From Epiperipatus broadwayi (taxonomy: Eukaryota; Onychophora; Udeonychophora; Euonychophora; Peripatidae): a DNA stretch of 64,000 nucleotides. Position 1 is the first letter of the stretch. Every line of letters starts with the position of its first letter. Location of the stretch: positions 498,001 through 562,000 of the forward strand of contig JAQFVV010006637.1 in assembly GCA_028023455.1 (NCBI GenBank). Reading direction: 5' to 3'. Of the stretch, positions 33,040 to 46,355 are shown one piece after another. The position numbers and the translations under genes are program-made. The notes beneath the pieces are model-generated. The model did no database searches and was not told the origin of the DNA. It saw only the letters and a program-made list of their open reading frames with translations.

Positions 33040-34330
33040 GTGTACAGCCATCTTGGCTAGTATAGTCATGAACAGGTCATCACCTTTGTGAAGGCATCAC
33101 CTCATAAATTCTGTGAGGTAGTTGTCGAGGAATTTGTGTGCTGTGTCTCACTGCTTTTCAATCTTCCACTTTAGTAGACCCCACAGGGTCCACAATGTTG
33201 TAGCAGTGGTTTACAGTCATGTGGCTGAATCCTGCTGCCCCAAGATCTGCTGTCTTATACCCCTTCCAGCAGTCTGAGTAGATTGTGGATCTGGCTGTGA
33301 TGTTCTCTCAGATGGCCTGGAGCAGGATTGACATGAACCAGCAGGGGATGGTGGCTGCAAAACATTCACCTGTCTCCCAGAACAGACCTCCAAATAGCCA
33401 CTGCTATGGCGGTATCCTGTCCTGGTGCTTCTTGTGACAGCTGAAGAGGGTTTCAGCCACTTTGATGATGAGTCCAAGACTACCTATTTGATGACAGGGA
33501 CAGAACACCAGGATCTTGTGACACAGCTCACTCAAACCAGTGGTTCATTCAACAATGGTGCCTCTGGACAATTCCAGATAACCCAGGGCAAGTTTGACAA
33601 TCAGATCATCATGGTTCCAGTAATACAGGAGATGCAGTGCTTTGAGAAAAGGCAGCATCAAACCCTCAAACCATGTCCCCTTCCTAATTTAGATGGCTTT
33701 TCTGCATTCGCCTGAATGGTATACAAACTGGCATCTTTCCCTATGAATAGTCATATCTTTCCCACCCACATATTGCTTGGCATATGACAGGATGTTATGT
33801 GCCTTCACAAAGGCAACTGCATCTGCTTCTACATTAGGCAAATCCTACACTTTTAAATGTTCACTGTTGCCTTCAACCATTTTATTTATCTCATTGAAAA
33901 CATGAAAATTTTATATGAATCCACTCTGTCATGCTCTGCAAAACCTTTCCAAATTTCTACCAGCTTTCAAGATGCTTAGGGAAGGGCACTAACAGGATGA
34001 TGATTATCACTATGCAATATTACTATAGTTGATATGTGAGACCATAATTTTAAAAACAGATTTCAAGAGTTCTGTGAAATTGAGCAACAATCACCCTCAT
34101 ATCAAACTGTAGCAAACTGTCACTAATGAACATCTGCATAAAGCATGGCCACACATAGCTAGGCATATGATTTCTGTGCATTTTCATAGAGAACAATGCC
34201 ATCATGTGGCCCAAAATGGCTATTACGAATGTACAGTTGTTGTAGACATAGGTTGGTTTGGCCACATAAATGGCATACTTCTGTGTTTTTGCACATAAAC
34301 AGTGCCATTAAGTGATGCACAGTGTCTAAT
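33040..34330 (-). pseudogene. Merlin-type transposase remnant
   Basis: Reading the minus strand from about 33,410 down gives QWLFGGLFWETGECF, then STIYSDCWKGYK, then GFSHMTVNHCYNIVDP. These are the second-aspartate strand (SDCWKGY) and the following VNH...FVDP block of the DDE domain in Merlin/ISXO2 transposases. A possible cysteine pair (CHLCGQ) lies towards the N-terminus at about 34,290. Frameshifts and stops occur, including one right after VDP where the TGAHTNTIE-type block should be. Plus-strand open frames here are antisense shadows. Confidence 0.75.
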
Positions 34331-34875
34331 AGAACAGTACTTTATTTTCTATTCAAAAATTATGTTTAAATTTTAGTAGAATGGAATTTTTTTCTTTATT
34401 TAGATGAAATATTTTAATAGAAAACAGACCCTTGAGGGCATTTAACTCATCAGTCAGATAAAAGATCAATTTAAAAAATTCCTAATAATAAAATCTAATG
34501 TTCCCATTTTTACCAGTCCTTACATATAAAAAATTCAAAAAAAGTCAAATGATGCTAGAACACAGATTGAGGGGGTACAGCAGCCTCTGTCAAAAGACCA
34601 AAATGAGATTTACTTTTTCAATTGAGTCTCATTCAGAAATTTAATCTCTTAAGTCAGCCATTTCCATTACTATGCTAAACTTTAAAATAATTTTCCACAT
34701 TATGTATTTATAAAAGACATTTTGCAGGGTTCATCTGTGTTAAAAATTTAAATATGTATATACGGACATTTCGACTTGATCACACAAGTCATCTACTGGG
34801 TAATAAAAGGTAGAAAGAGGGTTGTAGAGGCGCTACAATCACTGATTTGAAAAAAACGTTAAAGTTTCACCAATA

Positions 34876-35972
34876 GCAAAAAATGTTAAATTAAGAATGT
34901 TTTTTTTTAAAAAAATCTTTATTAACTACGAATAATCAGTTTGAAGGTTAGAAACTATATTTATTTATAGGTATATAATGATAAAATGAAAATACACATA
35001 GAAAAGGAATATTTAGCTTTATTACTGCTTAGCATATTTTCAATTTATTTTTAGTATTTCATATTCATGGCAATAATAAAGATAAATATTATTTTTTAAA
35101 ACTATCTTTTCTGTGTGTATATTCATTTTACCAGATGTTACGTTTGTTTAGAGCAGAAAATTAGTAAGAATTGAATTACAAAAGATATATATTGAATATA
35201 ATATAAAAGAGTAAATATAAACTAATAATATTTATTAATATGTGACTACTTTTCATTCCATAATTCAACATTCTTTCTGCTTCTGCACTAAAACCCTGTC
35301 AACTTTCACATTACTTCTTTAAATTCACATATGGCTTTAAACATAGGAAAAATGTAAATGACTTCCAAAATACATTTTAACAGCTAAATATCTTGTCAAT
35401 TGGTTTACGACACCACATTTTATTTTACCGTGGCCGTTATTTTAGGATGTATAATAACCTACCTTCATCTCTAGTTTTGTGTTTAAAAACTAACATGAAT
35501 GTGTGAGGTCGTGTTTGAAAAAAATAAAAAAATATTTATTTAATACTTTTTATAGTAAATAAAGATACAAAAACAGAAGAAAATATTTTACAATTTACAT
35601 TTAAATTTTAAATAAAAAGACATTTCAATTATAGCATATAATTAATAGTGCATATTGTAGGACATTCATCCCTAGAGTTACCATACGAGAGACAGGAATT
35701 CTTGAATATGGAAAATGCAAATCCTCATAAGTCTTAATAATAATATTGTTATTAAATACATAGTAATTAATTTATCATCATTGAATCTCCCGTTGCTAAA
35801 ATTGTAAATAATGAATACGATTTTGCAAGGCAATTACTTATTTTTTTTTAGATTGAAATAAAAGGAGGGGGTGTATTTTTAATATTTGATATTATTTATT
35901 TACATTATATTTCATTATTATGAAATAATCTTTATTATGAAATAATCTATATATTTGATTATTAATTAAATC
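34876..35972. other. AT-rich intronic DNA
   Basis: No coding segment or clear element seen. It lies between the Merlin element and the tRNA-Gly retroposon, within the first lipoxygenase intron. Confidence 0.5.
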
Positions 35973-36109
35973 AAATCCTATTGTTTTTTTTTTTTGTTTT
36001 TTGTTTTTATGTGTCAAAGTGTCGGCCGGGAAGCGAACCCCGGGACAACTGCTTGTAAGACAGCTGTTCTAACCACTCGGCCACCAACGCTTGACAATTA
36101 AATCCTATT
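35973..36109 (-). mobile_element. tRNA-Gly-derived retroposon with target duplication
   Basis: On the minus strand a tRNA-like body (36,019-36,090) opens GCGTTGGTGGCCGAGTGG and ends TTCGCTTCCCGGCC plus GACAC. The A box (TGGCCGAGTGG) and B box (GGGTTCGCTTCCC) are intact-looking. The acceptor stem pairs at six of seven positions. The anticodon loop is CTTACAA, but the body as a whole is nearest tRNA-Gly(UCC). A short TTTGACACAT and an A-rich tail follow. The unit is flanked by identical 10-bp AAATCCTATT (35,973-35,982 and 36,100-36,109), the signature of LINE-driven retroposition. Confidence 0.85.
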
Positions 36110-36914
36110 ATTTAAATTGAAATATTAACTTTTTACAGTTGATAAGATTTGGCATTAAGCATATCAAAATGTATATCTTGCACTGTGAGTGGTTTAATGC
36201 AGTCGGTAAATGTTCAGACTAGAATTTCTTGTGAATTCCCAAGTAATAAAAATATTCAGTTATTTACCTATTTAATATATTAAATTTATTAAACCCAAGC
36301 AGTTGACATATTAATAACGTAAAAGGTAAAACATTCAGCAGATGCGCTTTAAAAATGCTTATGTGACAGCCAATCAGATGTAACAATGACTGCAAAACTA
36401 CTAATTATGATTATCACGCAAAACTTTTTATATGCTCAGCGCTACTGCTGAATTGCCCAAAGTAAGATTACCCAAAATTATACTTCAGCTACTAACATGA
36501 ATAAAGAAATAGAAGGGCACTCATCTGGAGATAAATCCACATTACCCGTCATTTGGTTCACAATAAAAAACGGACTTTACCTTATAAAACTTTTTACACC
36601 AAAAAAAAAAATCGTCTACTAACTGAATATTAAAGGTATTTTACAAGACTTGGATTGGTTTATTATAATATACTATAATTTAAACTGACTGGTTTATCCT
36701 AAGTCCTGCAGAGCATCATGCTGTTCTTAATTTTAGTGGTAGATAGGCCAAAAATCCTGGTCTAAAGTCCTATTTTATGAATGGAGAATAAGAGTGTAAA
36801 TATATTTACTATAATTTGAATTTATAATTTATTCAGAATGAACACCAAAATTTAAATAACAGTTGATAATTACCGTTATTTATTTTAATATTTTATATAT
36901 GTGTTTATTTAAAG

Positions 36915-37050
36915 GTTCAGTATAATCACCGATTTAATTTAACTCATGACCCCTATGCTGCTCTCTATGATGGGAAGGTCATTATCTCACCTGTTCATTT
37001 AATAAAACATTGGCATGATGATGAAGAATTTGCTCGACAATATATTCAAG
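36915..37050 (+). CDS. Lipoxygenase exon
   Basis: After an acceptor at TTTAAAG or six bases later at GTTCAG, the reading frame gives NHRFNLTHDPYAALYDGK, then SPVHLIKHWHDDEEFARQYIQG. W-x-x-D-E-x-F-x-x-Q-x-x-x-G is the conserved entry to the lipoxygenase catalytic domain. The donor is CAAG|GTAAAT and leaves phase 1, which matches the next exon. Either acceptor keeps phase 0 with the exon at 27,351-27,509 across a 9.4-kb intron full of transposons. Confidence 0.85.
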
Positions 37051-37134
37051 GTAAATAAACTTTTTCACTACAAATAGATTTTGATATTTATCCATTTTTA
37101 ATTCTTTCCTTCAAAATATCTATTTACTTTATAG

Positions 37135-37278
37135 GCATTCATCCTATGATGATTAAAGTTTGTCAAAGTGAAGAAGAAATTCCTATTGATATGCGAGATT
37201 TAAAGGCACAAAGTAAAGGAATTAATGACCTGATTTCAGAAAAACGATTATTTATAGCTGATTATAAAATTTTAGCAG
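37135..37278 (+). CDS. Lipoxygenase exon
   Basis: Acceptor TTTACTTTATAG; the exon completes the split glycine codon and reads GIHPMMIKVCQSEEEIPID, then LISEKRLFIADYKILAG, ending at GCAG|GTATAT. G-x-x-P-x-x-I-x-x-C and LFI-x-DY-x-IL are hallmark blocks of animal lipoxygenases (5-LOX and AOS-lipoxygenase types), iron dioxygenases that make hydroperoxides from polyunsaturated fatty acids. The iron-ligand exons (HxxxxH region and C-terminal isoleucine) are not found downstream in this window. So the gene continues beyond 64 kb across a very long intron, or it is truncated. Confidence 0.87.
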
Positions 37279-38665
<1,387 letters not shown>

Positions 38666-39029
38666 AACAATATAATTTACACATTCAAAATGGTAAAGAA
38701 ACACAATCCCTGCTTCTGTAATATTGACTGCTGATATGCTAGATAGCGTTTCTGAGAAATTCCAGAACACCATTGACTTTTTAACACTTTCTGTCATTTT
38801 TTTCACAGATTGTACAATACTGTTATCAGCTACAGATATTCATTGTTCTTTGTATAAACTCCCAAGAGCTTTACTATATGAAGCACTCACTTTGTAGAAT
38901 CTATTGGATAGTGTTCTATGCTTATTCCATGACCAAAACCAGAAAAATAGATTTAAAATGAAGATCAAAACACTGGGTCATTTTTCTCTAATTGCTGTAG
39001 ATGAAAAAACAGATACATAACTGGCATAT

Positions 39030-40760
39030 TGAAAAATGCATATCTAGACTATTCTACCCAGGATTTTCAAAAAATTAATGGAACCTTTTGGAAAGTTTAT
39101 CTTATTGCAACCAGTTTATCTAAAGGATGTCTCAATTCCAATATACAGCAATAACTATGAGTGTAAAGTCAAGCTAAACAAAAACATTGATCCAACTACT
39201 GTACCTACTCAGATTACAGGCCAAGAGGCAATGCTTTGCCTATACATAAGAGATTTAAAACCACATTTTGTCTCCTGTCACCAGCATGGTCATCTAGCAA
39301 TCAAATGCACAACCACTCATGCTTATAGTGTAATCAGGTGGGTAACCGTACACCTAGATGCATTCATAATCAAAAACAAGACAATATTGACAAAACACTT
39401 AATACACACACAAATTCTCCTTCAAATAAAAACATTTCACCAATTGACTTCTCCATTGAGAAGATAAATCAAACTTTTAGCACACCCTTAACATGAGCAA
39501 CACAACTTCTCAGAGTGATGATAATCAAACTCTCACCTCAGCAGCTAAACCATGTAAACAATTAGTTTCAATTCATATAGTTAAGGTACCACAGACAATA
39601 ATTCACAATGACAATACTAGCCAATTTTTACCTATAATAAACAAAACCAGCATGGATATCATGGATAGACTGATACCATCATTATCAATTGTTGAAAGCT
39701 GTGATGACGATTACACTTCCAAAAGAAAACCTAGGAGACCATGAAAAGATCATGGTAATAAAAAAATAAAAATGATACTGAAATTAAACTAACATGCTCC
39801 TCTAATAACAACATTTATAATCTAGAATCCTGTAGCCCCCACTTAACAGGCACTCAACAAAAACAGGAAGAACTAACTGAGTCCAAAAAATTCATCTTTC
39901 ACTTACCAACCCCAAACTCAAGCAATGAATTAAAAACAAACCCTGAAATAAAACATATAAACACTTCTATACCAACAGATATCAAACCATCTATGCTTAA
40001 AAAAATAATGCAAAAAAAACTTCTTTTAAATATTTTGATGCCTAAGGTGGCAGATCTGAAGCCTTTGATTTTGAGTCTTAGCTGGCCATTTATGTTAAAA
40101 CTATTTTTTTCAAAACCGTATAGTCAATATAAAACAGCTGATTCTCAAAACACATACTCTCTTTTTTTTCTACTCATTTACTTTTAACATGAAAATAAAG
40201 ATAGGAGCTTTCAATGTTCGAGGCCTAAACTCAATTCAAAAAACATCCAGCTAAATAAATGGATTCAATTTACTCAATCACACATCCTGGGTCTGCTGAA
40301 ATGTACAGTGGTTCTCAGATTGACCCTGCAACCTATCTAAGGAGGTACTGATTTGGTTATCACAAGAAGCTGTCAATTTTCATTCTTTAAAATTATATAC
40401 ATTGACTCAATCCTACTTATAGTCTCTTTTCATCACTGTATTGTTGCACTCAACATAATTTTTGTTTACATACCCCCTGGACAAATTGTCATTTCAAGAT
40501 TACTGCTTACCATCAACTCACTACTATTATCAACCTCTTACCCAGTTGTTTTCTGGGTGACTTTAACATGAGTTATCACACTTTTGTTTCAAAGTGGATA
40601 TATCAACTTGCAATACCCCTAATGAATGCTGAAGGTTTTTTACCACCCAACTCCATCTCATTCTACAATCATCATTACCCCTCACTTATTGACCTGTGCT
40701 TTTATTCACCCTTGCTTCATCACTTAATTAAGTTAACACTTAATTCCTTATCTCTCTGAT
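39030..40760 (+). pseudogene. Two-ORF LINE remnant (ORF1 zinc knuckle, ORF2 endonuclease)
   Basis: The frame from 39,078 has PHFVSCHQHGHLAIKC, a decayed CCHC zinc knuckle of LINE ORF1 proteins (the first cysteine is lost). From 40,190, MKIKIGAFNVRGLNS opens an apurinic-endonuclease-like ORF2; the VYIPPGQ motif follows at about 40,470 and LGDFNMS at about 40,550 in another frame. Two ORFs with an ORF1 knuckle separate it from the RTE copies; a jockey, CR1 or I-like clade is possible. No RT domain is seen downstream. Many stops and frameshifts. Confidence 0.7.
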
Positions 40761-43700
40761 CACTGTAGTCAAATGCTCAAGCTCAACCTAAGTGCAATGC
40801 AAACATCAATAATTTAACTTCATAAAACAATAAGAATAATTCTTCTTGCACACACTTCTGAATTTTTGTACTCTAAAATATACATTATGATATTTAAGCT
40901 CAGCACTATGCAGCTTGATACTGTTCAATGGTACATTGTTCTGTCATTCAATATAAATGATATTACCAGAACCACCCTCAAGACTACTACCTTTGGATTA
41001 TGTGTTACATAAAAGAATCATGTGTAAATCTGCACCAGATACCTACACACATACAAAAAGACTCACACAAGGATATAATGACACCTGCAACACACTAAAA
41101 TAATACCTTGTCACAAAAAAGAAAAAATCTGTTTAACAAAACAACACACCTGGACATGTGGACACATAAGATTGGTCCTAGGATATCCTTTCACTGTCAT
41201 AGTTCCACAAGCATTTGAACTCAAGGGTGTCACCAAATCTGAACATAATATGAAACCAATATACAAACATTTCAAACAAAAGCTGCAGTCACATTGTGCC
41301 TTCACACCACCTGAAGCTCTCTTTGGCCAACTACTGATTTCTTGCTAAAGCTAACCACATTACCAAGCTCTTGTCATCCAGGGTCACATGGAATCCCTAA
41401 ATTTGTATTTTCACATCTCAGTCAGTTTACCACCACATATTTATATGATTTAGTAAATTATCTATCACTAAGGTTGTATAGCATAAAAGATCTATATCCA
41501 ATCTTTTTAGTTCCATTCAACAAAAAGCAAGCTTCAATATCAAATCTATCCAATCTATGACCAATCTCCATGGGGCCACTTGAACCATCATGGAAAAAAG
41601 GACTGAATTTTATTTAACTCCTAATTCAATACTTTTTCTATGCACTTTTTATAGAATTTTTATAAAGGATCATTTTATATAGATTTTTGAAAATGTTCAT
41701 GACAATATTGAAAACTTTTGAGAGCCAGAGATTTCCCATCCCTACTATAGCTTAAATTACCTTAAACTAATGGACTTATCCAGGACATTATTGAATTGAA
41801 CATTCATTGTCACAGACCAATGGATATATGAATGCATATGTCCAATAGGCAATATAAACTTAAGTAAAATCAATGATTATATAAATAATGTGAGAGGAAT
41901 TGATTCAGTCTTCAAAAGCAGAATTTTTATTAATGTTATGCTAATCATAATGGAACTGAATAACAAGTCTTCAATGTTCATTGTTTCATGGGCTATCATT
42001 GATAAAAAAATCACCACCTGCATACTAGCAGCAGAGTAATTACTATTTACCAAGACAATCAAATATTACTCTTGAATCAAACAAGAGTTAAAATTGCTAT
42101 CCCCAGTAAAACAATTTATTTGCCTCTTGTTGTGTTTGTGGTATGCATAGCAATTTATTAGTCATTGACTGGTTTTAATCACTTGGATTGACTGTGATGA
42201 AAGTAAACCAGTTGACAAATAAATAAAATCAAAAAGGATTTACCCAAATATGCTAGAATAAACCAGATTTGAATCCTATATAACAAACCTATCAGTCTTT
42301 AGTCTTAATCATCATGGTCATGAAAATAAAAGTGCTAAAATGTAGACAGATTTTCAAATTCTGTGTTATATGTACAGTGAATGGGTTTTGAGCAGTTGTG
42401 ATCAATTTCAAAGGATTGCAAACAATGGTTGTTCAGATAACAGATGGCAGCATTACCATGGGTACAGACACTAACTAAAGTTAGACTATGGGTTACCACT
42501 AAGCATTGTAATCCTCATCTAGCAGTGAAGGGTCTACAAGGCTCAAAGTCTCTAGGTCTGCTAATGAAGACACTAGATCTATAAATGAAGGACCAGCTCA
42601 CTGATAAAAACACCATATCTACTGATGAAATCACCAAACCTGGAAGTGATAAAGAATTCCCTCAAAGCATCTCAGTGACTACTTTCTCCAGGTCTAATCT
42701 TAATTAGGGGAATAGAATGTTATTGCACAACTTACCTTTGATCAAACTTGTACAGATCCCATCTTATTTTGATGAGATTGAGTATTCATCACTGTAGACC
42801 AATGTATATATGGATAAAATATCCAATAGCAGAAACTGATCAATGAGTAGTGATATTCAGTGAATTCGATTGTTTTCATTATGGAGGAGGATCTAGCTAT
42901 TAATAGGCAGTCCATTTGGAGTAAAATCAGACAACAACAAATAATTTTCAAAGCTAGTCATTTGCATTTGTCCACTATATTGTTAACTAGAGAGGCAGGT
43001 TCAGTTTGAACTGGAAACTGCTAAAATTTAAACTTAACACTAGGCACATCATCAGAATAAGCTAAAAGTGACGCTGTCCTTACAGCCAAGGCGAACTGTC
43101 ACGATACAGCTGGAAGTGTTAAATAAACTTAGAAGGGCACATAATGGCAACTAGATTTTTAGCCAACAGTATAAGGCAATGATATATCAGTTATATATAT
43201 TGTAAATATATGTCGCATATATGTTAATACAATGTTTAATCATACTTTCACCAGTCTGTGTTTATTTCAATCATGTGTTTAAACACCACATTAATCTACT
43301 AATGGTAAGAAGGGATCCATTAGAGATTCTGGTTTGATAGCTCCCTTTAGCATGTGAGCAAATTTACTATACTTTGATTATAATTTATTCATAATGAACA
43401 ACAAATTTACTGGTGTCAAATTATTTATTTATTTTTAAATCTTGAAATTATACGTTTATTAAATTTCTAACGAACTTATAATGTATTTTTTGTTTATTTT
43501 AAAAATTCTTTTTAAATTCACAATATTGTTTTAGATTGCGGTTTCTTTTTCTCCATTTAACTGTCTTTAATAAGAATGCGGTTGTGTTTAATCTTTAATG
43601 CTTTTCTTTTATTTTGCATCGCTGTTTTTCTATTAAGTTTGTTTGTCTTTCATGCTTTAGTGCAGTAAAAGAGTGTAAGGTCTTCAGGTCGATTATAGTT

Positions 43701-44690
43701 TCATACTTCCGGCGCTCGAACTATTTATGAACTCCTGAGTAATAAAGCTTCCGATTATTTATTTTTTAATAATGTATTTATACAGATGGGGTTTTAATAA
43801 TTTCTAATTAAAGTTAATTTAGTAAAAAAAAAATAGAGGCAAATCGACCTGATAATAACTTAAAGATAATATATAGATTTAAATATAATTATTTAGAAAT
43901 ATTATTTTCAACGGATGTAATATAAATATCATTAAAAAAATAATATCTAACCTTACATATATTTACACACAATTAGTTAAATATATATATAACTTTCTTA
44001 GGTCGAAAGATTACTTAAATGTTTAAGTCCGTATAACTTTTGGCTAGATACAAACGTGGCTTGCTAAAAGAGTTGTGTGGGGGGGGGGGGTATTCTCACG
44101 AAACCCTGTAGCATTGCGTTGTTATCTTAGTTTTATTTTCTAGTCTAGTTTTTACCTCACTTTTACTCTTATATAACTTCTCTATTAATTTTCAACGTTT
44201 GGAGCATTTTTAGATGTTAGGTAGATCTGCCCATGCCTCAAATTCGTTACTCAATTAATGTGACCTGTTTAGGAGTAACATACTATTTAAGAAATAGTAT
44301 ACTTTGTACAAGTTTTGTTTAGTTTACTTACTAATCACCACTTTTTTAATTTAAATCTTATTGACAATTTTTATACTTATACAACACCTATATTAACTAT
44401 TGTAGCATTTTCTTATTTGAAGAATAATTTATACCTATATACATTCTTGAGGTAATGTTATTTATTTCATATTTTTTGTCCATATTTGGATTACAATTAT
44501 TTATATAATCAACATTAGTTTTTTTATATATGCGGATATTTCTATCTTACCTTTATCATTAGTAGATGAGTTAATTAACATACCATCTAAATTTGTCCAA
44601 TTATTTTCTTTTTCTGTACAATATCTTCTAGAAAAAGATCTATTTGCTTTTGATTTTATTAAAAATTAACAAATAGTCAACATATTTATA
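40761..44690. other. Non-coding region with weak repeats
   Basis: No gene recognised. Two diverged blocks at about 41,815-41,870 and 42,785-42,835 share AGACCAATG.ATATATG and TCCAATAG, and their downstream parts show loose similarity, suggesting an old duplication. A short degenerate tandem repeat lies at 42,546-42,650. A G-run lies near 44,080-44,090. Confidence 0.45.
42546..42650. repeat. Degenerate ~21-bp minisatellite
   Basis: Four to five units of the form CTGATGAAAACACCAGATCTA can be lined up (for example CTAATGAAGACACTAGATCT, then CTGATAAAAACACCATATCT, then CTGATGAAATCACCAAACCT). Unit identity is roughly 70-80 per cent by eye. Confidence 0.6.
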
Positions 44691-45290
44691 GTCAAAATAA
44701 GAGTCATAGATCACATGACCATATTCTCTTAAGCTTGTAAGTTACAAACAATGAGGATTGCCAATTCCTCAACAAGCTTTGTGATAAATGCTTAGCTAGA
44801 GAAAGCATTTAAAATATCTCTGTTAGGATCCCCCTTCCCCAAACCTCTGACCATGGTTTCATGCTTTGGCACTCCTCAGAGAGGTGCTAGGGTAGGTTCA
44901 GACACTAGATCTAAAAATATCAACCCAAAGCCAACATTTAACTAAAAATTATCTATTGAGTGGAAAATCTGAAATTTTCAGACATCTACATGTCTTCAAA
45001 CCCAGCTATCCAACTCAAATAGCTATATGGGGCTGAAAGATGTTCAGCCATACCATATATTAGTAGTCTTAGCAATATAACATTGCATAAGACATAAGGC
45101 AGAGACTATAAATAGTCAAAATAAGAGTCATAGATCACATGATCCTATTCTTTTAAGCTTGTAAGTTATAAACAATGAGGATTGCCAATTCCTCAACAAG
45201 CTTTGTGATAAATGTTTAGCTAGAGAAAGCATTTAAAATATCTCTGTCAGGACCCCCTTCCCCAAACATTTGACCATGGTTTCATGCTTT
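44690..45290. repeat. Two direct copies of the 5.3-kb hairpin-arm repeat
   Basis: GTCAAAATAAGAGTCATAGA starts both copies (about 44,693 and 45,117), and both run to ATATCTCTGT.AGGA and TGACCATGGTTTCATGCTTT. They match one arm of the hairpin at 5,301-5,488 plus its left flank. The intervening 44,880-45,090 shares blocks with 27,840-28,300. Confidence 0.75.
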
Positions 45291-45309
45291 CAGTTGGTCC
45301 AGATAATTA

Positions 45310-46000
45310 CCTTCACACATATATACAATCACAAAATATGTATATTGGTGATTATTTATCTTTTCAACATGTGTGTCAACAGGTGAATCAGCAATATGAG
45401 ATGGCATGGAGAGTTGAGGATCGTGTGAAAGTCAAAATCCCTTATATATTACATTATATGTGCAGGTGTGTGTAAGCCTGTACAGTGTATTAAATTACAT
45501 ATTGAAATATAGTGCGTTAAAGGTCTGCCCATCCCTCACATATGTATGTAAATGGATTATTTTCTAGTGCACGAGGGGTCAGAATGACTAATGTTAACAT
45601 GGGTAGGATGACAACCTTGGCACTTATATGGGCTTTGAACATTTCATCATCAGATTTTCAATGAAATGGATGGCTGAAGAGTTGTGAGTTGGAGTAATTT
45701 GAAGCCTGTCCATTAAAGTATGAAGATTGGCTATCTTAATATAAAGCTGACCACCGATTGTATATATGTGTGGAGATAGTAATCTTGGCCAAATGATGAT
45801 TGCTGTTTTAGCATAAAATATTTATATTGGTGATTATTTATCTTTTCAAGATGTGTGTGATCAGGAGGGTCAGCAATATGAGATGGCATAAAGAGTTGAG
45901 AATCATGTCAAAGTCTGAGTTCGAATCTCTTGTATATTATATTATATGTGCAGGTGTGTGTACGCCTGTACAGTGTATTAAATTATATATATATGAAAAA
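45310..46000 (+). repeat. Two SINE-like repeats
   Basis: Copies at about 45,340-45,510 and 45,815-45,985 share TTGGTGATTATTTATCTTTT, a box-A-like GATGGCATGGAGAGTTGAGG, and the tail GTGCAGGTGTGTGTA.GCCTG. The second keeps a box-B-like GAGTTCGAATCTC. This is consistent with a tRNA-derived SINE; a partial copy lies at 32.35 kb. Confidence 0.65.
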
Positions 46001-46040
46001 CAGAAACAAGTTTTAGTAAACTTGCTATCGCTTGTATTTA

Positions 46041-46294
46041 TGATCAATAGATGGAGCTTTACCAAGACCTCCAAACAAGCGCATTTTTTGTTTACATAAA
46101 CGTCAGAGTCAGAAATCACTGTCTCTTTCATTGGCTCTACCCTCAGATCAGCTGATTTCAAACTGATTTGCTATCATCAGAAAATCAGCTGCTCTGAGGG
46201 TGGAGCCAATGAAAAAGACAGTGATTTCTGACTCTGACGTTTATGTAAGCAAAAATACGCTTGTTTGGAGGTCTTGGTAAAGCTCCAGCTATTG

Positions 46295-46299
<5 letters not shown>
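46041..46299. repeat. Hairpin foldback, ~115-bp arms
   Basis: TGATCAATAGATGGAGCTTT at 46,041 mirrors the end at 46,299. The arms include TTTACATAAACGTCAGAGTC, and the loop is about 28 bp. Arms differ at a few positions. It is related to the larger hairpin at 52,030-52,448: both follow CTTGTATTTATG and share GTTTACATAAACGTCAGAGT. A long (TA)n tract follows to about 46,352. Confidence 0.88.

Positions 46300-46352
<53 letters not shown>

Positions 46353-46355
<3 letters not shown>

Larger units (their letters stand above)
31851..34875 (-). mobile_element. Merlin (IS1595/ISXO2-like) DNA transposon, dead
   Basis: About 155-bp terminal inverted repeats (31,851-32,010 and 34,719-34,875) share blocks such as TCAGTGATTGTAGCGCC and AAGTCGAAATGTC. 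Between them is a minus-strand transposase remnant with Merlin motifs. Element size (about 3 kb) and single-gene content suit the superfamily. The left end abuts a TA microsatellite, so the 8-9-bp target duplication expected for Merlin cannot be read. A SINE-like repeat lies inside at about 32,345-32,460. Confidence 0.7.

Noticed and set aside
33425-33715. Plus-strand 96-codon frame with protein-like composition
   Set aside because: The minus strand of the same segment encodes the recognisable Merlin transposase, so the plus frame is its shadow.
36019-36090. Functional tRNA gene
   Set aside because: It sits between an A-rich tail and an exact target duplication, has a stem mismatch and one extra base in the T arm, so it is a retroposed copy.
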